DNA from: Pseudomonas putida
GTDB taxonomy: Bacteria; Pseudomonadota; Gammaproteobacteria; Pseudomonadales; Pseudomonadaceae
Length of the DNA stretch: 64,000 nucleotides
Reading direction: 5' to 3'
NCBI GenBank assembly: GCA_029953615.1
Contig: CP124529.1
Coordinates: forward strand, 1,240,001 to 1,304,000
The notes beneath the pieces are model-generated. The model did not search any database. It had not been told where the DNA came from and worked only from the letters and a program-made list of their open reading frames with translations. How positions within the stretch are numbered: the first letter of the stretch is position 1; each line of letters opens with the position of its first letter. Both the position numbers and the translations under genes were made by a program. Of the stretch, positions 1 to 8,408 are shown piece by piece.

Positions 1-717
1 AACCACGACGGTATCCGCGGCCGGGCCAACCGGGTGTGGGACGACGCCCAGGGCAAGACCGTGGTCGGCCGCTTCGGCTGGAAGGCCGGGCAGCCCAACG
101 TCAACCAGCAGAACGTGCACGCCTTTGCCGGTGACATGGGCCTGACCACCACCCTGCAGCCCAACGATGACTGCACGCCGGCGCAGGCCGACTGCCTGGC
201 CGCGCCCAACGGCGACGGTGCCGATGGCGAGAAGGAAGTCAGCGACAACATCCTGCGGCTGGTCACCTTCTACACCCGCAACCTGGCCGTGCCGGCCCGC
301 CGCGACGTAGGCTCGCCGCAGGTGCTGGCGGGCAAGAACCTGTTCTACCAGGCCGGCTGCCAGGGCTGCCACACGCCGCAGTTCACCACCGCCGCCAATG
401 CCGCCGAGCCTGAGCTGGCCAACCAGCTGATCCGCCCCTACAGCGACCTGCTGTTGCATGACATGGGCCCGGGGCTGGCCGACGAGCGCACCGAATTCGC
501 TGCCAACGGCCAGGACTGGCGCACCCCGCCACTGTGGGGCATCGGCCTGAGCGAGACGGTCAGTGGCCACAGCCAGTTCCTGCACGACGGCCGTGCCCGC
601 AACCTGCTCGAAGCCGTGCTCTGGCACGGTGGCGAGGCCGAGGCGGCACGCAACTTCGTACTCACTTTCAATGCCGAGCAGCGTGCCGCGTTGCTGGCGT
701 TCCTGAACTCACTTTAA
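1..717 (+). CDS. Di-haem c-type cytochrome, DUF1111 / thiol oxidoreductase family (3' part)
   Basis: The reading frame is open from base 1, so the start lies outside the window. The visible 238 residues are the C-terminal part of a DUF1111 di-haem protein, a family distantly related to MauG and cytochrome c peroxidase. A haem-binding CxxCH motif (CQGCH) is encoded near base 360. A stretch ending in GRARNLLEAVLWHGGEA, typical of the last family domain, precedes the C-terminus. The protein is expected in the periplasm. The imelysin lipoprotein gene follows after 20 bases and a DUF1513 gene after that, so the three are probably co-transcribed. A role in periplasmic iron oxidation or uptake is inferred from context; the substrate is unknown. 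Confidence 0.85.
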   Translation, partial: NHDGIRGRANRVWDDAQGKTVVGRFGWKAGQPNVNQQNVHAFAGDMGLTTTLQPNDDCTPAQADCLAAPNGDGADGEKEVSDNILRLVTFYTRNLAVPARRDVGSPQVLAGKNLFYQAGCQGCHTPQFTTAANAAEPELANQLIRPYSDLLLHDMGPGLADERTEFAANGQDWRTPPLWGIGLSETVSGHSQFLHDGRARNLLEAVLWHGGEAEAARNFVLTFNAEQRAALLAFLNSL

Positions 718-737
718 AAAGCGCAAAGGAGCCGGGC

Positions 738-1802
738 ATGTTCCGACCCAAACTGTTGTTCACCAGCCTCGCCGCACTCGCCCTCGGCGCCTGCTCACCG
801 CAGGACCCGCAAGCCGTGACCTCCGCTGCCATCGCCAAACAGGTGATCCTGCCCACCTACAGCCGCTGGGTCGAGGCCGACCGCACTCTGGCCGCCAGCG
901 CCCTGGCCTACTGCGAAGGCAAGGAAACCCTGGACAAGGCTCGCGCCGACTTCCTCAACGCGCAAAAGGCCTGGGCCGAGTTGCAACCGCTGCTGGTCGG
1001 CCCGCTGGCCGAAGGCAACCGCGCCTGGCAGGTACAGTTCTGGCCCGACAAGAAGAACCTGGTCGGCCGCCAGGTCGAGCAACTGGTCAACGCCGACCAG
1101 CCGGTCGATGCCGCGGCCCTGGGCAAGGCCAGCGTGGTGGTACGTGGCCTGTCGGCCTACGAGTACATCCTGTTCGACAGCAAGCCGGACATCGCCACTG
1201 CCGAGCAGAAAGCCCGCTACTGCCCGTTGCTGGTGGCCATCGGTGAACACCAGAAGGCCCTGGCCGAGGAGATCCTCAAGGGCTGGAACAGCACCGACGG
1301 CATGCTCTCGCAGATGACCAAGTTCCCCAACCAGCGCTACGCCGACTCCCACGAGGCCATCGCCGACCTGCTGCGCGCCCAGGTCACCGCCCTGGACAGC
1401 CTGAAGAAAAAACTCGGTGCGCCGATGGGCCGTCAGAGCAAGGGTATCCCGCAGCCACTGCAGGCCGAAGCCTGGCGCAGCCACAGCTCGCTGAAGAGCC
1501 TGGAGGCCAGCCTCAAGGCCGCCGAAGCAGTCTGGGTCGGGGTCGACAACCAGGGCCTGCGCGGCTTGCTGTCCAGCGACCAGAAAGCCCTGGCGGACAA
1601 GATCGACGCCGCCTACGCTGCCTCGCTCAAGCTGCTGGCCGACAACCAGAAGACCCTGGGCGAGCTGCTGGCCGACGACGCCGGTCAGCAAACCCTGAAC
1701 CAGATCTACGACAGCCTCAACGCCGTCCACCGCTTGCACGAAGGCGAGCTGGCCAAGGCGTTGAACATCCAGCTGGGCTTCAATGCCAACGACGGTGACT
1801 GA
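738..1802 (+). CDS. Imelysin-family (peptidase M75-like) lipoprotein
   Basis: The product has 354 residues. The ATG at 738 is chosen because an AAAGGA ribosome site lies just upstream and a lipoprotein signal (LALGAC lipobox, Cys near residue 19) follows. The rest is an all-helical imelysin domain with the family's duplicated layout. Imelysins such as EfeO and IrpA bind iron or haem in the periplasm or at the membrane. The usual GxHxxE metal motif reads GLSAYE here, so the His is replaced while the Glu remains, and the canonical site is altered. No protease function should be assumed. It lies between a di-haem cytochrome and a DUF1513 gene, 2 bases before the latter. Confidence 0.85.
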   Translation: MFRPKLLFTSLAALALGACSPQDPQAVTSAAIAKQVILPTYSRWVEADRTLAASALAYCEGKETLDKARADFLNAQKAWAELQPLLVGPLAEGNRAWQVQFWPDKKNLVGRQVEQLVNADQPVDAAALGKASVVVRGLSAYEYILFDSKPDIATAEQKARYCPLLVAIGEHQKALAEEILKGWNSTDGMLSQMTKFPNQRYADSHEAIADLLRAQVTALDSLKKKLGAPMGRQSKGIPQPLQAEAWRSHSSLKSLEASLKAAEAVWVGVDNQGLRGLLSSDQKALADKIDAAYAASLKLLADNQKTLGELLADDAGQQTLNQIYDSLNAVHRLHEGELAKALNIQLGFNANDGD

Positions 1803-1804
1803 TC

Positions 1805-2902
1805 ATGCTGCGACGCCAGGCCCTCAAACTCGGTAGCGTATTGCTCAGCGCCCTCACCCTGGGCGGCTGGAGCCTGTTCCGCAACAAAGGCAGCGAGCCC
1901 CTGCTGCTGTCGGCGCGTGACGACGGCGACGGAAAGCACTATGCGGTCGGGTTCCGCCTGGACGGCACCCAGGTGTTCAGCACCCAGGTTGCCCAACGTT
2001 GCCATGCCATCATCCATCACCCGCAACTGCCGATCGCCCTGTTCGTCGCCCGCCGTCCCGGCACCGAAAGCTACCTGGTCGACCTGCGCGACGGGCGCCT
2101 GCTGCAGACCGTCACCTCGCAGCCGAACCGGCACTTCTACGGCCACGCAGTCATTCACAAAAGCGGCGAATGGTTGTATGCCACCGAGAACGACACCACC
2201 GACCCGGGGCGTGGCGTACTCGGCGTTTACCGCTTCGAAGGCGAGCGCCTTGTGCACAGCGGCGAAATCCCGACCCACGGCATCGGCCCGCACGAAGTGG
2301 CCTGGTTGCCGGACGGCGAGACGCTGGTCGTGGCCAACGGCGGTATCCGCACCGAAGCCGAAAGCCGGGTGGAGATGAACCTCGACGCCATGGAACCGAG
2401 CCTTGTGCTGATGCAGCGCGACGGCACCCTGCTGAGCAAGGAAACCCTGGCCCAGCAGATGAACAGCGTGCGCCACCTGGCGGTGGGTAGCGATGGCACC
2501 ATCGCCGCCTGCCAGCAATTCATGGGCGATGCCGATGAAACCGCCGAACTGCTGGCGATCAAGCGCCCGGGCGAACCATTCAAAGCTTTCCCGGTGCCGG
2601 AGCGGCAGTTGCAGGCCATGGCCCAGTACACCGCCAGCGTGGCTATCCACAGCGAGCTGCGGCTGGTAGCGCTGACCGCGCCACGGGCCAACCGCCTGTT
2701 CATATGGGACCTGGACAGCGGCGCGGTGCGGCTGGATGCGCCGATGCCCGATTGCGCGGGGGTGGGCGCGGTGCAGGACGGTTTTGTCGTCACCTCCGGG
2801 CAGGGCCGTTGCCGGTTCTATGATTGCCGCAAGGCCGAGCTGGTCGGGCAACCGATGAACCTGCCGTCCGGGTTCTGGGACAACCACCTGCATCTGGTCT
2901 GA
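1805..2902 (+). CDS. DUF1513 family periplasmic beta-propeller protein
   Basis: The product has 365 residues. The N-terminus MLRRQALKLG followed by a hydrophobic stretch resembles a twin-arginine (Tat) signal, so export in folded form is plausible. The remainder has repeated strand-rich segments such as GPHEVAWLPDGETLVVANGG, as expected for a WD40/YVTN-like propeller. The family is DUF1513 and has no established biochemical function. The gene starts 2 bases after the imelysin stop, so it is very likely translated from the same mRNA. Co-occurrence with imelysin and di-haem genes suggests a role in periplasmic metal handling, which is inference. Confidence 0.8.
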   Translation: MLRRQALKLGSVLLSALTLGGWSLFRNKGSEPLLLSARDDGDGKHYAVGFRLDGTQVFSTQVAQRCHAIIHHPQLPIALFVARRPGTESYLVDLRDGRLLQTVTSQPNRHFYGHAVIHKSGEWLYATENDTTDPGRGVLGVYRFEGERLVHSGEIPTHGIGPHEVAWLPDGETLVVANGGIRTEAESRVEMNLDAMEPSLVLMQRDGTLLSKETLAQQMNSVRHLAVGSDGTIAACQQFMGDADETAELLAIKRPGEPFKAFPVPERQLQAMAQYTASVAIHSELRLVALTAPRANRLFIWDLDSGAVRLDAPMPDCAGVGAVQDGFVVTSGQGRCRFYDCRKAELVGQPMNLPSGFWDNHLHLV

Positions 2903-2944
2903 TTTTTTCTATAAGGGACCGCGTAACCCGCTGACTGCGCGGTT

Positions 2945-2976
2945 CCTGTGGGAGCGGGCGTGCCCGCGAAGAGGCC
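2945..2976 (+). repeat. REP element, family A, single copy
   Basis: One arm of the most common REP type here (CCTGTGGGAGCGGGC followed by GCCCGCGAAGAGGCC). Unlike the other loci in the window it has no inverted partner. It sits just after the DUF1513 gene. The rest of the 194-base gap to mexV shows no other clear feature. Confidence 0.85.
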
Positions 2977-3096
2977 AGCACAGGCATTTCACTCCCCTTC
3001 CCCCAGAAAACAGTCAATAATTCCCCCAACCACGTGGGCAGGATCGCCCGTTGTCGTGTCTAAACGAATAACAACCGCATCCAAGGAACCGGACCT

Positions 3097-4245
3097 ATGC
3101 TGCGCCGCCGCATGCTCACCATGTTGGCCGTGGTTCTGCTGATCGTGCTGGCCCTGGGGGGCTACAAAGCCTTTTCGATCTACCAGCAGATCCAGATGTT
3201 CACTGCCCCCAAGCCGCCCATCACCGTGGCGGCCGCCTTCGCCGAACAGCGCCCATGGCAAGAGCGCCTGCCCGCCGTTGGCAGCCTCAAGGCGCTACAG
3301 GGCGTGGAACTGAGCCTGGAGGTGGAAGGCATCGTCAAGGCGCTGCACTTCGACTCGGGGCAGCAGGTCAAGGCCGGGCAACTGCTGCTGCAACTCAACG
3401 ACGACCAGGAAACCGCCCTGCTCGGCACCGCCCAGGCCGACCTCGGCCTGGCCAAGGTCGATTTCGGCCGTGGCAGCCAGCTGGTTGGTGATTCGGCCAT
3501 TTCCCGCGGCGAGTTCGACCGCCTCACCGCCCAGTATCGGCGCAATCAGGCGGTGGTCGACCAGCTCAAGGCATCGAAGACCAAGAAAAGCATCAGCGCC
3601 CCGTTCAGCGGCACCATCGGCATTCGCCAGGTGGACGTCGGCGACTATCTGGCCGCCGGCACGGTGATTGCCACCCTGCAGGACACCTCCAGCCTGTACG
3701 TCGACTTCAACGTACCGGAACAAGCCCTGCCTCGCCTGAGCCTGGGCCAGCAAGTGCTGGTGCAGGTAGCCGCCTACCCGGGCCAGACCTTCCCCGCGAG
3801 CCTCAGCGCCATCAACCCCAAGGTCGAGGAAACCACGCGCAACATGCTGGTGCGCGCGACCATGGCCAACCCGGACGGCAAGTTGCTGCCGGGCATGTTC
3901 GCCAGCCTGCTGATCCTGCTGCCCAACCCGCAGCCACAAGTGGTCGTGCCGGAAAGCGCCATCACCTACACCCTCTATGGCAACTCGGTGTATGTCGCCA
4001 CGCCGAAAAAGGACAAGGACGGCAAGCCGGTAAACGACGACAAGGGCCAGCCGCAGCTCACCGCAGAACAGCGCACGGTACAGACCGGCGAGCGCCGTGA
4101 CGGCGTGGTGGTGGTCAGCAAGGGGTTGCAGGCCGGGGAACAGGTGGTCACCGCCGGCCAACTGAAGCTCACCCCCGGCGCCGCGATCCGCATCGGCCAG
4201 GACAAAGCCCTCAAGCCCGCCCAGGGCGCGCCGGGCAAGGACTGA
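3097..4245 (+). CDS. mexV: RND efflux periplasmic adaptor (membrane fusion protein), MexV-like
   Basis: The product has 382 residues. An AAGGAA site precedes the ATG. The N-terminus has one hydrophobic anchor (about residues 6-25) and no lipobox Cys, so it is held by a transmembrane helix. Lipoyl/biotinyl-like halves (VKALHFDSGQQVKAGQ and ISAPFSGTIGIRQVDVGDYL) flank a helical hairpin, followed by beta-barrel and membrane-proximal domains. Such adaptors bridge an RND pump and an outer-membrane channel. The pump gene follows after 12 bases. The symbol is by homology and position relative to PAO1 mexVW as recalled. No regulator gene is adjacent. Confidence 0.85.
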   Translation: MLRRRMLTMLAVVLLIVLALGGYKAFSIYQQIQMFTAPKPPITVAAAFAEQRPWQERLPAVGSLKALQGVELSLEVEGIVKALHFDSGQQVKAGQLLLQLNDDQETALLGTAQADLGLAKVDFGRGSQLVGDSAISRGEFDRLTAQYRRNQAVVDQLKASKTKKSISAPFSGTIGIRQVDVGDYLAAGTVIATLQDTSSLYVDFNVPEQALPRLSLGQQVLVQVAAYPGQTFPASLSAINPKVEETTRNMLVRATMANPDGKLLPGMFASLLILLPNPQPQVVVPESAITYTLYGNSVYVATPKKDKDGKPVNDDKGQPQLTAEQRTVQTGERRDGVVVVSKGLQAGEQVVTAGQLKLTPGAAIRIGQDKALKPAQGAPGKD

Positions 4246-4257
4246 CAGGAGGCTGGC

Positions 4258-7200
4258 ATGGCGTTCACCGACCCGTTCATCCGTCGCCCGGTGCTGGCCA
4301 GCGTGGTCAGCCTGCTGATCCTGCTGCTGGGCTTCCAGGCCTGGAACAAGCTGCAGATCCGCCAGTACCCGCAAATGGAAAACGCCCTGATCACGGTAAC
4401 CACCGCCTACCCCGGTGCCAACGCCGAGACCATCCAGGGCTATATCACCCAGCCGCTACAGCAAAGCCTGGCCAGCGCCGAAGGCATCGACTACATGACC
4501 TCGGTGAGCCGGCAGAATTTCTCGATCATCTCCATCTACGCACGCATCGGCGCTGACAGCGACCGGTTGTTCACCGAGCTGCTGGCCAAGGCCAACGAAG
4601 TACGCAACAAGCTGCCGCAGGACTCGGAAGACCCGGTACTGAGCAAGGAAGCCGCCGATGCCTCGGCACTGATGTACATCAGTTTCTACAGCAAGGAGAT
4701 GAGCAACCCGCAAATCACCGACTACCTGTCACGGGTGATCCAGCCCAAGCTGGCAACCCTGCCGGGCATGGCCGAAGCGGAGATCCTCGGTAACCAGGTG
4801 TTCGCCATGCGCATCTGGATCGACCCGGTGAAACTGGCAGGCTTCGGCCTGTCGGCCACCGATGTGACCAACGCCGTGCGGCGCTACAACTTCCTCTCTG
4901 CCGCCGGCGAGGTAAAAGGCGAATACGTGGTCACCAGCATCAACGCCAGCACCGAACTGAAGTCGGCCGAGGCGTTCGCCGCCCTGCCGGTCAAGATCAA
5001 TGGTGACAGCCGCGTGCTGTTGGGCGACGTGGCACGGGTCGAGATGGGGGCAGAAAACTACGACACGGTCAGCTCGTTCGACGGCACCCCGTCGGTGTAC
5101 ATCGGCATCAAGGCCACGCCAGCCGCCAACCCGCTGGACGTCATCAAGGAAGTGCGGCGCATCATGCCCGAGCTGGAAAGCCAGCTGCCCTCGGCGCTGA
5201 AGGTATCGATCGCCTACGACGCCACGCTGTTCATCCAGGCCTCCATCGACGAAGTGATCAAGACCCTCGGTGAAGCCGTGCTGATCGTCATCGTCGTGGT
5301 GTTTCTGTTCCTCGGCGCCCTGCGTTCGGTGTTGATCCCGGTGGTGACCATCCCGCTGTCGATGATCGGCGTGCTGTTCTTCATGCAGATGATGGGTTAC
5401 TCGCTCAACCTGCTGACCCTGCTAGCCATGGTGCTGGCCATCGGGCTGGTGGTGGATGATGCGATCGTCGTGGTAGAGAACATCCACCGGCACATGGAGG
5501 AAGGCAAGTCGCCGTTCGAAGCGGCCCTCGAGGGTGCCCGCGAAATCGCCATGCCGGTGGTGTCGATGACCATCACCCTGGCGGCAGTGTACGCGCCGAT
5601 CGGCTTCCTGACCGGGCTTACCGGCGCACTGTTCAAGGAGTTTGCCCTGACCTTGGCCGGTGCGGTGATCATCTCCGGCATCGTCGCCCTCACCCTGTCA
5701 CCGATGATGTGCGCGCTGTTGTTGCGCCGGGAGCAGAACCCCAGTGGCCTGGCCCATCGCCTGGACGTGCTGTTCGAACGCCTGAAGGTGCGCTACCAGC
5801 GTCTGTTGCACGCCACCCTCGACAGCCGGCCGGTCGTGCTGGTGTTTGCCGTTATCATCCTGTGCCTGATTCCGGTACTGCTGAAGTTTACCCAGAACGA
5901 ACTGGCGCCCAACGAGGACCAGGGCGTGATCTTCATGATGAGCAGCTCGCCGCAGCCGGCCAACCTTGATTACCTCAACGCCTACACCGACCAGTTCACC
6001 CCGCTGTTCAAGGCGTTCCCCGAGTATTACTCGTCGTTCCAGATCAACGGTTTCAACGGCGTGCAGACCGGCATCGGCGGCTTCCTGCTCAAGCCCTGGA
6101 ACGAGCGCGAGCGCACGCAGATGGAACTGCTGCCGCTGGTACAGCGCAAGCTTGAGGAAATCAGCGGTCTGCAGATCTTCGGCTTCAACCTGCCGTCGCT
6201 GCCCGGCACCGGCGAGGGCCTGCCATTCCAGTTCGTGATCAACAGCGCTGGTGACTACCCGGCACTGCTGGATGTGGCCCAGCGCATCAAGGCTCGCGCC
6301 CAGGAATCCGGCAAGTTCGCCTTCCTCGACATTGACCTGGCCTTCGACAAGCCCGAAGTAGTGGTGGATATCGACCGGGCCAAGGCGGCGCAGATGGGCG
6401 TGTCGATGGACACCTTGGGCAGCACCCTGGCGACCTTGCTGGGCGAGGCGGAGATCAACCGTTTCACCCTCGAAGGCCGCAGTTACAAAGTGATCGCCCA
6501 GGTCGAGCGGCCTTACCGCGACAACCCCGGCTGGCTGAACAACTACTACGTGAAGAACGACCAGGGCCAGTTGCTACCGCTATCCACCCTGATCACCCTC
6601 AGCGACCGCGCCCGCCCGCGCCAGCTCAACCAGTTCCAGCAACTGAACTCGGCAATCATCCAGGGTGTGCCCATGGTCAGCCTCGGCGAGGCGCTGCAGA
6701 CCGTACAGGCTATCGCCCGCGAAGAGGCGCCGGAAGGCTTCGCTTTCGACTATGCCGGCGCGGCCCGCCAGTACGTGCAGGAAGGCAGCGCACTGTGGGT
6801 AACCTTCGGCCTGGCGTTGGCAATCATCTTCCTGGTGCTGGCGGCGCAATTCGAAAGCTTCCGCGACCCGCTGGTGATTCTGGTGACGGTGCCGTTGTCG
6901 ATCTGTGGCGCGCTGTTGCCGCTGTTCCTTGGTCTATCGAGCATGAACATCTACACCCAGGTGGGGCTGGTAACGCTGATCGGGCTGATCAGCAAGCACG
7001 GCATCCTCATTGTCGAGTTCGCCAACCAGCTGCGCGAGGAACGCGGCCTGAGCGTGCGTGAGGCGATCGAGGAAGCTGCGGCGATTCGCCTGCGCCCGGT
7101 GCTGATGACCACGGCGGCGATGGTATTCGGCATGGTGCCGCTGATTCTGGCAACCGGGGCGGGGGCGGTCAGCCGCTTTGACATCGGCACGGTGATTGCC

Positions 7201-7302
7201 ACCGGTATGTCGATCGGCACGCTGTTTACCCTGTTTGTGTTGCCTTGCGTCTACACCTTGCTTGCGCACAAGGCGAAAGCCAGGGAACCCGCTGTAGCCT
7301 GA
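4258..7302 (+). CDS. mexW: RND efflux inner-membrane pump, MexW-like
   Basis: The product has 1014 residues, the normal length for HAE-1 type RND transporters. A strong AGGAGG site precedes the ATG. It has twelve predicted membrane helices and two large periplasmic loops. The proton-relay residues are present: adjacent Asp400 and Asp401 in TM4 (GLVVDDAIVVVEN) and Lys913 in TM10 (GLISKHGILIVEFAN). It exports hydrophobic compounds or antibiotics by proton antiport together with the upstream adaptor. There is no outer-membrane factor gene here; PAO1 MexVW uses OprM encoded elsewhere, and the same is likely. Substrates cannot be read from the sequence. Confidence 0.9.
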   Translation: MAFTDPFIRRPVLASVVSLLILLLGFQAWNKLQIRQYPQMENALITVTTAYPGANAETIQGYITQPLQQSLASAEGIDYMTSVSRQNFSIISIYARIGADSDRLFTELLAKANEVRNKLPQDSEDPVLSKEAADASALMYISFYSKEMSNPQITDYLSRVIQPKLATLPGMAEAEILGNQVFAMRIWIDPVKLAGFGLSATDVTNAVRRYNFLSAAGEVKGEYVVTSINASTELKSAEAFAALPVKINGDSRVLLGDVARVEMGAENYDTVSSFDGTPSVYIGIKATPAANPLDVIKEVRRIMPELESQLPSALKVSIAYDATLFIQASIDEVIKTLGEAVLIVIVVVFLFLGALRSVLIPVVTIPLSMIGVLFFMQMMGYSLNLLTLLAMVLAIGLVVDDAIVVVENIHRHMEEGKSPFEAALEGAREIAMPVVSMTITLAAVYAPIGFLTGLTGALFKEFALTLAGAVIISGIVALTLSPMMCALLLRREQNPSGLAHRLDVLFERLKVRYQRLLHATLDSRPVVLVFAVIILCLIPVLLKFTQNELAPNEDQGVIFMMSSSPQPANLDYLNAYTDQFTPLFKAFPEYYSSFQINGFNGVQTGIGGFLLKPWNERERTQMELLPLVQRKLEEISGLQIFGFNLPSLPGTGEGLPFQFVINSAGDYPALLDVAQRIKARAQESGKFAFLDIDLAFDKPEVVVDIDRAKAAQMGVSMDTLGSTLATLLGEAEINRFTLEGRSYKVIAQVERPYRDNPGWLNNYYVKNDQGQLLPLSTLITLSDRARPRQLNQFQQLNSAIIQGVPMVSLGEALQTVQAIAREEAPEGFAFDYAGAARQYVQEGSALWVTFGLALAIIFLVLAAQFESFRDPLVILVTVPLSICGALLPLFLGLSSMNIYTQVGLVTLIGLISKHGILIVEFANQLREERGLSVREAIEEAAAIRLRPVLMTTAAMVFGMVPLILATGAGAVSRFDIGTVIATGMSIGTLFTLFVLPCVYTLLAHKAKAREPAVA

Positions 7303-7304
7303 TC

Positions 7305-7401
7305 CGGCCTCTTCGCGGGCTCGCCCGCTCCCACAGGCACAGCGTCAGGTTCGGGTCCTGTGCAGTACCTGTGGGAACGGGCAAGCCCGCGAAGAGGCCG
7401 G
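7305..7401. repeat. Inverted pair of REP elements, family A
   Basis: Two family A arms (GGCCTCTTCGCGGGC at 7306 and its complement GCCCGCGAAGAGGCC ending near 7400) face each other across about 30 bases. The pair starts 3 bases after the mexW stop and lies between converging transcription units, so it may act as a terminator or mRNA 3' stabiliser. Confidence 0.85.
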
Positions 7402-7413
7402 CAATGCAGATGC

Positions 7414-7456
7414 AAAAATGCCAGAGGCCCCGCAATCGCGAGGCCTCTGGCATTTC
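7414..7456 (-). terminator. Rho-independent terminator of the inaA operon
   Basis: A perfect inverted repeat (AAATGCCAGAGGCC / GGCCTCTGGCATTT) flanks a short loop, with a run of five T on the minus strand after the second arm. It lies 15 bases beyond the stop of the small exported protein gene. Confidence 0.85.
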
Positions 7457-7470
7457 TGAGCGCGCCGGGC

Positions 7471-7704
7471 TCAACCGAACGGCCGCAACCCCTGGCGCAT
7501 GCCGAACAGGAACAGCAGCAGGTCCTGATCCGGCGCGACCTTGGCCTGTTGCTGCGGTTTCACATCCCGCGGCAACGCGCACTGGTCGGCCAGTTCGGCC
7601 TTGCTGAACACTGTTGGCCTCGGCTCCTCCCAGGCCGCCACCGCCACGGTGGTCACCGCCAGGCCAGCTACCAGGAACAAAGCTCGAGCTATTTCTAGTT
7701 TCAT
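7471..7704 (-). CDS. Small exported protein of the ColRS locus, function unknown
   Basis: The product has 77 residues, starting MKLEIARALFLVAGL. Its ATG overlaps the inaA stop (ATGA), which indicates translational coupling. The first 24 residues form a hydrophobic signal peptide or anchor ending near VAVAAW. The mature part is about 50 residues with one Cys (ADQCALP) and a hydrophobic DLLLFLFGM segment near the end. No family could be assigned. A longer in-frame extension to 7767 is rejected because it lies inside inaA and would bury the signal peptide. Position implies co-regulation with the methyltransferase and InaA, so a cell-envelope role is plausible but unproven. Confidence 0.75.
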   Translation of the reverse strand: MKLEIARALFLVAGLAVTTVAVAAWEEPRPTVFSKAELADQCALPRDVKPQQQAKVAPDQDLLLFLFGMRQGLRPFG

Positions 7705-8402
7705 TGCTCTAACCCTTTGACAGCGCTGCCAAACGCCATCTGGTAAAAGTAGAGCAGGGTTTGCCATTCTGCGTCATTGATCGACGAGTGGCGGCGCAGC
7801 TGGCGCAGGTCATTGCCCGCTGCGCGCTGACAGCTGATGCGCCGCCGGCATTTTTCCAGGTCCAGCAGGGCAACCTCGACCCGGGCCTGTTCGCCTTCAC
7901 CCACCACCTTGACGAACACGTGCTTGCCGTACAGGCAGCCGTGCTGCCAGTGCCCCAGGTGCATGCGCGCCAGGTTGTCCGCCAGGTCCTTGAGCATGCG
8001 CTCATGCACCACCTGTGGGTAACGCTCGCGGGCACCTTCGGCATGCCAGGTGTCGAGTTCGACGAAGCCGTCGAGTGCTTCGCTGACCAGCAGCGCACGC
8101 CACTGGTGATCGGCACCACGCTCGGCGCCACAGAAGACGATGCGCGGTACACGCACGCCCAGTTGCTCGAAGCTGTTCAACGCATCGAGCTCACGCAATA
8201 CGGTCGGCCGGCCAAAAGGGTGCAGCAGGCTACGGTAGATATGCCCGACCTGACGCTTGGCATACAGCAGCTTGCCGTTGCCATCGTTGAGGCGTTGCAC
8301 ACCACTCTCGCCACCACGGCGCTGGTTAGGCTCCTCGACCCACTCGCCCTGCTGGCGCCAGTAAAAATCGAACCGCGACTCCCCACTCTGGGCTACAGCC
8401 AT
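7701..8402 (-). CDS. inaA: InaA / lipopolysaccharide-kinase-like (Kdo/WaaP fold) protein
   Basis: The product has 233 residues. The ATG at 8402 is preceded by an AAGGGG ribosome site; a TTG one codon upstream is less likely. The sequence has the layout of the Kdo/WaaP kinase superfamily: a possible beta-3 Lys (LLYAKRQ), a helix with LARMHLGHWQ, a catalytic-loop equivalent HGCLYGKHVF (about residues 154-163) and a metal-binding-loop equivalent LLDLEK (about 180-185). The HRD-type catalytic Asp is replaced by Cys156, as I recall for InaA proteins. Activity and substrate are therefore uncertain. In P. putida the orf222-inaA pair has been described as a ColR-controlled operon with a membrane role. 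Confidence 0.85.
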   Translation of the reverse strand: MAVAQSGESRFDFYWRQQGEWVEEPNQRRGGESGVQRLNDGNGKLLYAKRQVGHIYRSLLHPFGRPTVLRELDALNSFEQLGVRVPRIVFCGAERGADHQWRALLVSEALDGFVELDTWHAEGARERYPQVVHERMLKDLADNLARMHLGHWQHGCLYGKHVFVKVVGEGEQARVEVALLDLEKCRRRISCQRAAGNDLRQLRRHSSINDAEWQTLLYFYQMAFGSAVKGLEQ

Positions 8403-8408
8403 CAAATA

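Noticed and set aside
7471..7767. Longer start for the small exported protein
   Set aside because: It would bury the signal peptide. The ATGA overlap with inaA and the family-like MKLE start support 7704.
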